Source: Dehalococcoidales bacterium (GTDB lineage: Bacteria; Chloroflexota; Dehalococcoidia; Dehalococcoidales; UBA2162). Taken from it: a DNA stretch of 15,376 bases. Under the pieces are notes generated by a model. The model saw nothing but the letters and a program-made list of their open reading frames with translations. It was not told the DNA's origin and made no database searches. This document shows, one piece after another, positions 6,247-13,814 of the stretch. Position numbers and translations under genes: made by a program. How positions within the stretch are numbered: position 1 is the stretch's first letter; every line of letters starts with the position of its first letter. The stretch spans positions 1-15,376 of the forward strand of contig JAFGCW010000019.1 of assembly GCA_016932435.1 (NCBI GenBank). Reading direction: 5' to 3'.

Positions 6247-9237
6247 TTAACTCTGTTGTTTATCACGGATAATGATACCGTACATCACCGGGATAACGAG
6301 GAGAGTCAGAAGTGTAGAACTGAAGAGTCCACCGATAACGACTATCGCCAGTTCGGCTGAAAGTACAGTACCTTCACCAAGACCGAGTGCGATTGGCAGC
6401 ATGGCAATCATTGTTGTCAATGCGGTCATGAGGATAGGACGCATCCTTGTACGGCCTGATTCAACCAGGGCATTATACGTACTCATACCGTCTTTTCTGA
6501 GTTTTTCTACGAGATCAATCAGTACAATAGCATTGGTCAGAACTATCCCTACCAGCATTAATATACCCATTAGAGACGAAACACCCAGAGGTTGACCGGC
6601 AATAAGCAGTCCAATCATAGCGCCGATCGAAGCAAGCGGCAGGCTTATCATTATAATAAGCGGTTTCATCAGCGACCTGAATGTTATCGCTATCACCGCG
6701 TATGCCAGTACAACCGCAATAATAATCGCAATGAACATTCCGGAAAATGATTCCTGCATCATCTCCATTACGCCACCCATGGTCACCTCGACACCTTCAG
6801 GTAGAGACATAGCGTTTATTTTCTGCTGAACGGCCATATTCACCGCGCCGATATTTTCTTCGGTAATGATACCCGTGATGCTGGCCGCAAGTTTTTCATC
6901 GACACGCTGGATGTTTGTCTGCTGTACGCCGATAGATACGTCGGCAATGTCACCAAGTTTTACAGAATCAGGATATCCTATCAGAAGCCCCTTCGCTGTT
7001 TCAATGTTGTTAAGTCGAGGTACGATTCCATTCAGATAAATTTCATAGACTTCATCGTCAATAGTAACGCTGGATACTGTGCTTCCCATCGACATCATCA
7101 TGAATTCCTGGTTCATCTGAGCCATATTCGACACGTCGAGACCGGAACTCATCATTTTAGCCATGTCCGGGGTTATATTGAGTTTCGGTTCGGTACTTGA
7201 TAACACGAGTTCCAATTCAGCAAGTCCTTCAACGTCCTGGATTTCATCGAAAAGATCTTTACTTACGGTGGCGATATCTTCGTAATTATCACCGCGTACG
7301 GAAATATCGAGACCCGAACCCATCATAGCGCTGGACATCGCATTCCCGGACGACACGGAAACGGTACTACCTTCGACCAGCCCCTGGAGACTTTTACGCA
7401 ATTCGGATGCCACCTGTTCCTGGTCGGCTTCCTCTCCGAGGTACACAGTGATACTGGCCGTATTACTTCCGCCACCCGTCATGGAACTGAAACTGCCGAT
7501 GAAAGAACTCGAACTGCCGGCGCTGGTGAAGAAAACCCTCGAATCGACCTTATCCTTTATCGCCTGTTCTATTTTCGTGGCAGCCTGTTCAACTTCTGTA
7601 AGGTTTGATTCCTTGGGAAGTTCAAGAGTGACAGCTACCATTTTCTCGCTCATCTGGGGTATGAACGCGGTGCCGATTATCGGTGCCAGTGAGAAACTAC
7701 CGAAAAATAATATCACGGCTGCAGTGATGGTTATTCCCCTGTGGTTCAATGCCCATTTCAGTACCGGAAGGTAAAATCTCTGGTACCAGGTAATCCTGTC
7801 TGTTTCTTCTTTAGATTGAGATACCTTGAAGTTCGACATTGGAGGTATAACCATCAAAGCGACTATGAGAGAAGCGATAAGGGCGGCTGTCATGGTGAGA
7901 GCAAAAGGCATAAACATTTCGCCGATAAGTCCGCCAATAAACGCGATTGGAATAAAGATGACCACTGTGGCAATAGTCGAGGAAGTAATCGGAGTGGCTA
8001 CTTCCCTGACGCCATTGATGGCAGCTTCCCTGAATTCTTCTCCGTGCTGCATACGGCGGTAAATCACTTCAAGGACAACGATGCTGTTATCGATGACCCT
8101 GCCGACGGCAATAGCCATGGCGCTGAGTGTAAGAAGGTTAATAGTAATACCGAGAAATCGCATCACAAGGAAGCCTATCAATAGACTTAAAGGTATGGAA
8201 ATCGCGGTCACCATCGATGCCCTGAACGCCATGAGGAAGATAAACACAACGATCACCGCCAGGGCGAAACCGATAACGGCATTGCGTACCAGGTCTCCTA
8301 TGCTGTTTTCAATGTATTCCGACTGGTCAAGGACAGTGACAAGCTGGACTCCATTCTGGAGGTCCGGTTCTAACTCGTTTAGCTTGTCGATTATGGCGTT
8401 GGCAACCTTAACGGTATTAGCATCGTTTTCTTTTGTAACACTGATAGTAACACTTGTTTGCCCATTGGTCCGGCTTACTGTAGTTCCGGTAGGAAGTCCC
8501 AACATTACCTCGGCAATGTCACCCAGTCTGGTGTCCTGATTTATCAGGAGATTATTCAGGTTTTCCATTGATTGATACTGATTTCCGCCAACAATCGCTG
8601 CTACCTGTGACATGGCGATTCCTGAATCGTTTATTTTATCGATGTCCAGGTTAACTATGGCTTTCTTGTTACTGCCGCCATCAACACCAACATGATATAC
8701 GCCATCGATGGCTTCAATCTCGGGGATAATCTCATTATGTGCTATTTCTTCGAGTTTTGCCGGCAGCATGTCACCGGTAAGACTTACCACTACCACCGGC
8801 ATCACGTTGATATCGATAGCGAACAGCCTTGGATTTTCGTCAAGTTGAGGGATGGTGGAAGGAAGGTTGCGTACTTCAGCCGGCAACGGAAGTTCTTCAA
8901 GGTTTTGACGGATAGTATCATTTACCTTATTCATGTCCGTACCATATTCGAATACGGCGAATGTGAAAGTCGATCCTTCACTCGCTGTCGAGATAAGCTG
9001 GTCCAGTCTATCAACACCGGATACGGCACTCTCAACCTTTACGGTGACAGCATCCATTATCGTTTCCGGTTTTTCCTGGGGATACACGGTAATGATACTT
9101 GTCATCGGGAACTCGATATTGGGAATCATCTCCATCTGGAGGGCAAGCGTCGACCAGATAGATACACCCGTAACAAAAATGATGACCAGAAATGTCAGCC
9201 ATCGTTTTTTCATTGCGATTTTTGTCAGCCAGGACAT
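6247..9237 (-). CDS. RND-family efflux transporter permease, stand-alone
   Basis: A 996-residue inner-membrane pump of the AcrB/SwrC (HAE) type. The N-terminus starts with a hydrophobic helix (about 13-33) and an EFP motif at 42-44. A large extracytoplasmic porter region precedes the TM bundle at ~315-470. The proton-relay helix reads AVGRVIDNSIVVLE at 377-390, so Asp383 is kept while the second Asp of the AcrB pair is Asn384. The second half repeats the plan, with a helix bundle near the C-terminus. AGGAG lies 7 nt before ATG 9237. No adaptor (HlyD-like) or outer-membrane channel gene is present, which fits a single-membrane cell. It is 32 nt behind the AbrB-type regulator gene, read in the same direction, so both form an operon. 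The substrate is unknown. Confidence 0.92.
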   Translation of the reverse strand: MSWLTKIAMKKRWLTFLVIIFVTGVSIWSTLALQMEMIPNIEFPMTSIITVYPQEKPETIMDAVTVKVESAVSGVDRLDQLISTASEGSTFTFAVFEYGTDMNKVNDTIRQNLEELPLPAEVRNLPSTIPQLDENPRLFAIDINVMPVVVVSLTGDMLPAKLEEIAHNEIIPEIEAIDGVYHVGVDGGSNKKAIVNLDIDKINDSGIAMSQVAAIVGGNQYQSMENLNNLLINQDTRLGDIAEVMLGLPTGTTVSRTNGQTSVTISVTKENDANTVKVANAIIDKLNELEPDLQNGVQLVTVLDQSEYIENSIGDLVRNAVIGFALAVIVVFIFLMAFRASMVTAISIPLSLLIGFLVMRFLGITINLLTLSAMAIAVGRVIDNSIVVLEVIYRRMQHGEEFREAAINGVREVATPITSSTIATVVIFIPIAFIGGLIGEMFMPFALTMTAALIASLIVALMVIPPMSNFKVSQSKEETDRITWYQRFYLPVLKWALNHRGITITAAVILFFGSFSLAPIIGTAFIPQMSEKMVAVTLELPKESNLTEVEQAATKIEQAIKDKVDSRVFFTSAGSSSSFIGSFSSMTGGGSNTASITVYLGEEADQEQVASELRKSLQGLVEGSTVSVSSGNAMSSAMMGSGLDISVRGDNYEDIATVSKDLFDEIQDVEGLAELELVLSSTEPKLNITPDMAKMMSSGLDVSNMAQMNQEFMMMSMGSTVSSVTIDDEVYEIYLNGIVPRLNNIETAKGLLIGYPDSVKLGDIADVSIGVQQTNIQRVDEKLAASITGIITEENIGAVNMAVQQKINAMSLPEGVEVTMGGVMEMMQESFSGMFIAIIIAVVLAYAVIAITFRSLMKPLIIMISLPLASIGAMIGLLIAGQPLGVSSLMGILMLVGIVLTNAIVLIDLVEKLRKDGMSTYNALVESGRTRMRPILMTALTTMIAMLPIALGLGEGTVLSAELAIVVIGGLFSSTLLTLLVIPVMYGIIIRDKQQS

Positions 9238-9269
9238 AGCGTTACTCCTTACTCTTTAGTGTCTCACTA

Positions 9270-9542
9270 TTATTTTTCTTTTTCTGATTCGGATTGGAGC
9301 ATATCTTTAAATCCACTCAGCATCTGGTTGGCTCGGGTTAACATCTCAGAAACAGTATCAGCTTTCAGTAGGAGTATGCCATCGCCGATAGGCCCCCCGC
9401 TGAAAACCATTATTTTTGTCGAATGCGACAGGTCCAGGTCTTTTCGTGCTTCGGCAGGGATAACTACCTGCCCGCGTTCACTAATAGTAGTGGCGCCGTA
9501 AAACCTGGGTATTCCTTCTTCTGTTAAATGTCTGTGTAGCAT
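9270..9542 (-). CDS. AbrB/SpoVT-type transcriptional regulator of the efflux operon
   Basis: A 90-residue protein with a swapped-hairpin DNA-binding domain at about 15-62. The core YGATTISERGQVVIPAEARK (15-34) has the family's signature S-x-x-G-Q-V-x-I-P. The remainder (65-90) is a helical, charged tail that may mediate oligomer contacts. The start at ATG 9542 follows GGAG by 8 nt. It precedes the RND gene by 32 nt with no terminator. A perfect 24-bp palindrome overlaps its promoter, which suggests autoregulation and control of the pump. It could also be an antitoxin-like relative, but no toxin gene is adjacent. Confidence 0.85.
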   Translation of the reverse strand: MLHRHLTEEGIPRFYGATTISERGQVVIPAEARKDLDLSHSTKIMVFSGGPIGDGILLLKADTVSEMLTRANQMLSGFKDMLQSESEKEK

Positions 9543-9573
9543 CTTCGTGCACTCCTACAAGTCTCAAGGTATG

Positions 9574-9621
9574 ATAAGTATGAATAATCATACTTATATA
9601 ATAATAAATTAACTGACTCAA
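9574..9621 (-). promoter_or_regulatory. Promoter and perfect palindromic operator of the regulator-pump operon
   Basis: On the minus strand, TTGAGT (9621-9616), a 17-bp spacer and TATAAG (9598-9593) form a promoter. A perfect inverted repeat with 10-bp arms ATAAGTATGA and TCATACTTAT and a 4-bp spacer ATAA (9574-9597) starts inside the -10 and covers the transcription start. That position suits a repressor site, most simply for the AbrB-type protein encoded next. Confidence 0.65.
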
Positions 9622-9670
9622 TCATTCAATATACAAATGAATATATATTGGTATAGTAAAATCAGCCTTT

Positions 9671-9698
9671 CGTATACTGACACGCTGTTCAGTATATG
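9671..9698. promoter_or_regulatory. Inverted repeat, possible operator
   Basis: TATACTGA (9673-9680) and TCAGTATA (9689-9696) form perfect 8-bp arms around an 8-bp spacer, extendable by two more positions. It sits in the middle of the 442-bp gap between divergently read genes. The regulator that would bind it is not evident. Confidence 0.4.
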
Positions 9699-9723
9699 AC
9701 TGTCTTTAAAGCATACTAGATTT

Positions 9724-9759
9724 TCCTGCCGGTATATATCCAGATTAATATTGGCAGGA
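9724..9759. other. Long intergenic hairpin of unknown role
   Basis: TCCTGCCGGTAT (9724-9735) pairs with ATATTGGCAGGA (9748-9759) over 12 bp, two of them wobble pairs, with a 12-nt loop. Neither strand shows a T-run after it, so it is not a standard terminator. The rest of the AT-rich gap 9543-9984 holds only the promoters and palindromes listed here. Confidence 0.4.
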
Positions 9760-9820
9760 TATCATCTATTTATTAGTAACTGGACTATATTTGTCAGGTA
9801 TTTATCACATAATTACGATA

Positions 9821-9850
9821 TTGACTTATCGTACCCCCGTATGGTATATT
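9821..9850 (+). promoter_or_regulatory. Promoter of the rhodanese gene with an embedded CsoR-type site
   Basis: TTGACT (9821-9826), an 18-bp spacer and TATATT (9845-9850). The spacer and the -10 contain GTACCCCCGTATGGTAT (9831-9847). This matches ATACCCCAGTAGGGTAT at 13766-13782 at 14 of 17 positions; both are C-tract/G-tract half-palindromes as bound by CsoR-family repressors. Repression of the rhodanese gene by the CsoR-like protein encoded at 13326-13628 is inferred. Confidence 0.65.
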
Positions 9851-9984
9851 TAATCGGTTTTGAGTGTTGAGCGCGATTATCTTCTCTCTGCAAAAGAATT
9901 ACATATTTTAAACAGTAATAAAACATGCCTGAAATATCTGTTAAACTATAAAGAATAAGCATTACGAAATAGGAGGATTTTAGG

Positions 9985-10980
9985 ATGCGAATCAAGACCT
10001 GGCAAAGCTTACTCATTTCTCTGTTACTTCTACTCGTGCTTGCCGTAACACCGATTCTCACAGGTTGTGGCGGTGACGAAAAGGAAACGGAGACCACTAC
10101 AACTACCACAACAACTACTACCACTACTCAAACACAAGTCGATGAATTTGAAGTTGTTCATGATGCCGTAAGTGATTACATGACTCACAGAGCTGGCAAT
10201 ATGAAGGCTTCCGACCTTCAGATGAGTATTGCCGAAGGTAATGCTCCCTACATAGTCAGTCTTCGCAGCGCGGAAGACTATGCGAAAGGACATATTCCCG
10301 GAGCTGTAAATAAGAAATTCGGTGATATCACCACTCTGCCAAAAGACGAGGACATACTGGTCTACTGTTATACCGGCCAGTCGGGTTCATTTGCCGCCGC
10401 TGTACTTGGAGTACTTGGATATGATGTACAGAATTTACGACACGGCATGGCTTCCTGGACAGATGATCCTAATGTTTATGTGTCACGGTTTGACCCGAAA
10501 ACCAGCCAGGGTGATTATGACGTTGAAACAACTGCGAACACCCCTGGTACATATAGTTATCCAAAGCTGGAGAATACAACATCAAGTAACGAGGCAGATA
10601 TAGTCCTTGCAGCCGCAAAAACCGTCACTCCGAAATATATTACAGCTGCTGATCTCAATATGAAAATCGCAGAAGGCGAGGATATGACTATTCTCAGCGT
10701 ACGCAGTGCTGAACAGTATGCGAAAGGACATGTACCGGGTGCGATTAATATCGGAATGGATGATCTTGCCAGTAACCTTAACAAGTTAGATCCAGATAAT
10801 CCGGTTTATGTTTACTGTTATACCGGACACAATGCTGGACAAGCCGCAGCTGTACTTCAAATGCTAGGATACGATGCATACAGCTTGAAATTCGGTATGT
10901 GCTCATGGTCCTCTGATCCAGAAATAAATGCTGGTGCATGCTTCGATCCGAGTACTGCAGCAAGTTACGATACGGAATAA
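9985..10980 (+). CDS. Lipoprotein with two rhodanese domains
   Basis: A 331-residue exported lipoprotein; GGAGG precedes ATG by about 8 nt. The signal ends in LTGC with Cys28. A run of 12 threonines (37-48) links the lipid anchor to the first domain. Two rhodanese (sulfurtransferase) domains follow, about 72-160 and 216-312, each with an (L/V)RSAE-Y-AKGH-PGA segment and an active-site loop. The loops are C128-Y-T-G-Q-S-G and C278-Y-T-G-H-N-A-G. Both keep the catalytic cysteine, unlike many tandem rhodaneses in which one domain is dead. They lack the usual Arg of CRxGxR loops, so sulfur-donor specificity may differ. It would act outside the membrane on persulfides or polysulfides. The promoter carries a CsoR-type operator, fitting sulfur-responsive control. 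Confidence 0.88.
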   Translation: MRIKTWQSLLISLLLLLVLAVTPILTGCGGDEKETETTTTTTTTTTTTQTQVDEFEVVHDAVSDYMTHRAGNMKASDLQMSIAEGNAPYIVSLRSAEDYAKGHIPGAVNKKFGDITTLPKDEDILVYCYTGQSGSFAAAVLGVLGYDVQNLRHGMASWTDDPNVYVSRFDPKTSQGDYDVETTANTPGTYSYPKLENTTSSNEADIVLAAAKTVTPKYITAADLNMKIAEGEDMTILSVRSAEQYAKGHVPGAINIGMDDLASNLNKLDPDNPVYVYCYTGHNAGQAAAVLQMLGYDAYSLKFGMCSWSSDPEINAGACFDPSTAASYDTE

Positions 10981-10994
10981 TATAATAAATAACA

Positions 10995-11026
10995 ATCAGT
11001 TCGGGGGTTTAAATCCCCGAACTGAT
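10995..11026 (+). terminator. Hairpin behind the rhodanese gene
   Basis: ATCAGTTCGGGG (10995-11006) pairs perfectly with CCCCGAACTGAT (11015-11026), loop GTTTAAAT. The downstream sequence ATTGGTTGGTTTTA is only moderately T-rich, so termination may be partial and some transcripts may continue into the cytochrome gene at 11087. Confidence 0.6.
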
Positions 11027-11086
11027 ATTGGTTGGTTTTACGGTCACATATTTCAACGTTGAGTGAACATAAGGTAGAGTTAGCCG

Positions 11087-12376
11087 ATGAAGAAATTACT
11101 GATATTAGCAGGTGCCTTATCCATAGCAGTAGTCATTATGGCTAGTGGCTGTGGGAACGCCCCTACCCCTCCGGGAGAAGAAACAAGTTCATGCGTTATC
11201 TGCCATTCCGATAAAGAATTACTTCAACAAACAGCCACGGTGATTGAGGAAGAGACGACCGGTGAAACAACCGGCGAAGGCTGAGGCGGCGAACTCCCTC
11301 CGTTGGAGGTTTGGGAAAAGGTTTTCCTGAAAGATGCAGATTTCCTCGAGGATACTCACGGTAAGGTAGGTTGCGTCATCTGCCATGGCGGCGACAGCAG
11401 TATATCCGAGAAGGACCTTTCCCATGAAGGAATTATTGTGGATCCTTCCTATGTCAGTTGCGAGTCCTGCCATCAGGACATCATGGAAGACGACACTCAC
11501 AGTCTTCATAACACACTCCAGGGCTTCAAGACTATTCTTGAAACAAGGGGCGGAGACATGAGTGATGGCTCTACACTTATGACAGCTTTTGAAAATCATT
11601 GTGCTCAGTGCCACACAACCTGCGGTCAATGTCATATCAGCCGTCCTGAAGAAGCGGATGGCGGATTGTTGTCGAGTCACGAGATACGGAAAACACCATC
11701 TACCCAGTACAACTGCGTTGCCTGCCATGGCTCTAGAGTTGGAGATGAGTACCTGGGGCTGAATGAAGGCATCCCGGGTGATGTTCACTGGATGCAAGAA
11801 AGCATGATCTGTACGGAATGTCATGACGATGCTCTACACGGGACCGAAGGACTCGCTACTACAAGGTACGATAATCCCAATGCCGCTAAATGCGAAGACT
11901 GCCATGAGGATGTTTGGACGGATACTTCCGATAATCCTCAACACACACAGCATCTGAGTGATATCCAATGCCAGGTGTGCCATTCCATAACATACAAAAA
12001 CTGCTATGGATGCCATGTGTCAATAGATGAGGCAGGATTACCATGCCGCACCAGTGAACCGTCGGTAATGGACTTTGAAATCGGTTATAATCCGATCAGG
12101 TCCTCTGAAAGACCTTACAAATATGTCGTTCTCCGTCATGTGCCAACCTGTACCGGTACCTGCGATTATTACGGCAGCAACCTGATGACATTCTTCAATG
12201 CATTACCGACCTGGAAATACGCAACACCTCATAACATCCAGCTGAATACACCGCAAAATGAAAGTTGTGAAGCCTGCCATGATAATCCTGAACTCTTCCT
12301 ATCGGAAGATGATATCAGACCAGAGGAACTGGAAGCCAACAAGGACGTGATTGTCCAGGATACTTCATTTCCTTAA
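11087..12376 (+). CDS. Multiheme cytochrome c lipoprotein with predicted selenocysteine (Sec66), 11 CxxCH motifs
   Basis: The first part (11087-11284) encodes a signal peptide with lipobox ASGC (Cys22) and one heme motif CVICH (36-40), then a Glu/Thr/Gly linker, and meets TGA at 11282-11284. The same frame continues with GGELPPLEVW and 360 more codons to TAA. This second part carries ten CxxCH motifs: CVICH (96-100), CESCH, CAQCH, CGQCH, CVACH, CTECH, CEDCH, CQVCH, CYGCH and CEACH. On its own the second part has no export signal and only a TTG start, yet heme attachment requires export. Read-through as Sec66 gives one 429-residue outward-facing lipoprotein. A GU-loop hairpin lies 17 nt after the UGA. 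Alternatives: GGA-to-TGA mutation in a glycine-rich linker, or a sequencing error. The ferredoxin gene follows after 39 nt, so the pair probably transfers electrons outside the membrane. Confidence 0.75.
11290..11313 (+). promoter_or_regulatory. Candidate bacterial SECIS hairpin in the cytochrome gene
   Basis: An upper stem CCUCC (11297-11301) pairs with GGAGG (11305-11309) around loop GUU. A lower stem CGAA (11290-11293) pairs with UUUG (11310-11313), leaving a 3-nt bulge CUC on the 5' side. The loop begins 17 nt after the UGA. A 5'-side bulge, a short GC-rich upper stem and a G starting the loop match the general bacterial SECIS plan. The small 3-nt loop is at the lower limit. Confidence 0.5.
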
Positions 12377-12415
12377 CTACCTTCTACTATATAGTAATTA
12401 TAAAAAGGAGTAGAG

Positions 12416-13276
12416 ATGAAACTTAGCAGAAGAGAACTGTTAAAAGCTACCGGGGCTACCGCAGGTCTTGCTTTGTTTCTACCATCGAAACTTACTAACA
12501 CACCTATAGATAACTCTCCCGAAAATCTTTCTGACATCGCTATGCTTATCGATGTATCACGATGCATCGGTTGCTGGTGGTGTTATGCTGCCTGCAAGAA
12601 CTACAATAACCTGCCTGAGGGGATACAGCCTGAGATGGAAGATCCTCCCGAGTTAACAGAAGACACATGGACGACCCTCTTTACCTTCCAGGACAGTGAT
12701 AGTCAATGGCATTCAAGAAAACACGCCTGTATGCACTGCAAAGAAGCGTCCTGCGAACTCGTGTGTCCTACGGGCGCTATCTCCCATAACGGGGCTGCGG
12801 TAGTGATCGACCAGGAATGGTGTATCGGCTGCGGTTATTGTGTACAGGCCTGCCCTTTCGGCATTCCGCATAAAGATGAGCATACCGGCACCGCCCGGAA
12901 ATGTACCTTCTGTACCGAAAGGATAGAAAACGGTGAAATACCTGCCTGTGCCGATGCCTGTCCGACCGGTGCTATCGAGTTCGGTACACGTGATTCATTG
13001 CTCGAAGAAGCGAAAGCACGAGTAAATGCACTGAAAGATTCCGGATATTCAAACGCGAGTCTGTACGGTGAAACTGAGTCCGGCGGATTGCATGTCATGT
13101 ATATCCTTACGGACTCACCTTCGAAACAGGGATTACCCGAAGAACCTAGAGTTGCCACTAACAACACATGGGTTAAATGGGTGAGTGGTGTCATTGCTGG
13201 TGCAATAGTGATGGCTGTGCCATTCTGGTTTATTTTTAAGAGAAAAAGCCGACAGAAGGCTGCATCGAATAAATAA
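12416..13276 (+). CDS. Tat-exported four-cluster ferredoxin subunit with C-terminal membrane anchor
   Basis: A 286-residue electron-transfer protein of the DmsB/NrfC/HybA kind. The N-terminus S-R-R-E-L-L-K is a Tat signal. Four [4Fe-4S] sites are visible: C50/C53/C56/C60, C105/C108/C113/C117, C136/C139/C142/C146 and C163/C166/C178/C182. A hydrophobic helix at 255-274 followed by lysines and arginines anchors the C-terminus, as in HybA and formate dehydrogenase beta subunits. AAGGAG precedes ATG 12416. It lies 39 nt after the cytochrome gene. No molybdopterin catalytic subunit or membrane quinone-binding subunit is adjacent, so the protein is likely to link the cytochrome to partners encoded elsewhere. 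Confidence 0.9.
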   Translation: MKLSRRELLKATGATAGLALFLPSKLTNTPIDNSPENLSDIAMLIDVSRCIGCWWCYAACKNYNNLPEGIQPEMEDPPELTEDTWTTLFTFQDSDSQWHSRKHACMHCKEASCELVCPTGAISHNGAAVVIDQEWCIGCGYCVQACPFGIPHKDEHTGTARKCTFCTERIENGEIPACADACPTGAIEFGTRDSLLEEAKARVNALKDSGYSNASLYGETESGGLHVMYILTDSPSKQGLPEEPRVATNNTWVKWVSGVIAGAIVMAVPFWFIFKRKSRQKAASNK

Positions 13277-13325
13277 CCTTGTAATCAATCTTATCGGTAA
13301 TTCAATAATCAGAGTACTTTTGCAA

Positions 13326-13628
13326 CTACTTGCTGTCACCTATTTTAACCCGACCCCATATAGCGACGACTCTTGCCAGGGCATTTAACGGCTCTTTATC
13401 CGGTTTTTCATCTTGCGTTTTTTTAAAGCAGAGGGTCATAAAGTTACTCAGTATCAGTGCTCCTGCGCTGTCTATAGCCGAACGGACAGCTGCCAGTTGC
13501 GTAATAATACTTTCGCAGTCTCTTTCTTCAGCTACCATTTTCTGTAGACCACGTACCTGACCTTCAACTCTCTTCAAACGCTTTATTATTACTTCTCTTG
13601 ATACCGCAATGTTTTCTTCGTCAGTCAT
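13326..13628 (-). CDS. CsoR/CstR-family repressor lacking the copper-ligand histidine
   Basis: A 100-residue all-helical repressor. RLKRVEGQVRGLQKMV (17-32) is the family signature. Cys38 and Cys67 are spaced by 29 residues, exactly as the two cysteines of CsoR and CstR. The position of the Cu(I)-binding histidine, four residues before the second Cys, is Phe63. Two cysteines without the histidine is the pattern of persulfide-sensing CstR. I chose ATG 13628, after GGGGGAG, over the upstream TTG at 13673, which has no ribosome site. The gene converges with the ferredoxin gene, with 49 bp between. Candidate operators lie at 13766-13782 and 9831-9847. Sulfur sensing is inferred from residues and from the rhodanese target; nickel, cobalt or formaldehyde sensing is less likely without the histidines those relatives use. 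Confidence 0.85.
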   Translation of the reverse strand: MTDEENIAVSREVIIKRLKRVEGQVRGLQKMVAEERDCESIITQLAAVRSAIDSAGALILSNFMTLCFKKTQDEKPDKEPLNALARVVAIWGRVKIGDSK

Positions 13629-13736
13629 AAGCTCCCCCGCTATTGAATTTTTAGCTTTGCTATTATTATACAATGAGTATAATTAAAAGACTACCATTTC
13701 AATCGTAATTGTAAGAATTCTTTTTTATATAAGTGG

Positions 13737-13782
13737 TTGACTCCTTTCAGATTCTTTGATAAACTATACCCCAGTAGGGTAT
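13737..13782 (+). promoter_or_regulatory. Plus-strand promoter with a CsoR-type operator at the transcription start
   Basis: TTGACT (13737-13742), a 17-bp spacer and TAAACT (13760-13765). ATACCCCAGTAGGGTAT (13766-13782) begins right after the -10 and would cover the start site. It is a near-palindrome, ATACCC and GGGTAT around a 5-bp centre. The transcript would run rightward, away from the repressor gene, into the hairpin at 13815-13852 and possibly on to the UGSC gene at 14171. Confidence 0.6.
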
Positions 13783-13814
13783 TCTCTCCGGTCTAGGTAT
13801 CCTACGCTCCATAC

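Noticed and set aside
7448..9501. Plus-strand reading frames opposite the RND gene
   Set aside because: Low-complexity or unrecognisable translations opposite a clear RND transporter; shadows.
11303..12376. Separate cytochrome gene starting at TTG 11303
   Set aside because: No signal peptide and no ribosome site for a protein that must be exported; it is in frame with the lipoprotein stub upstream.
13326..13673. Longer CsoR-like protein from TTG 13673
   Set aside because: The extra 15 residues do not match the family, and ATG 13628 has a strong GGGGGAG site.
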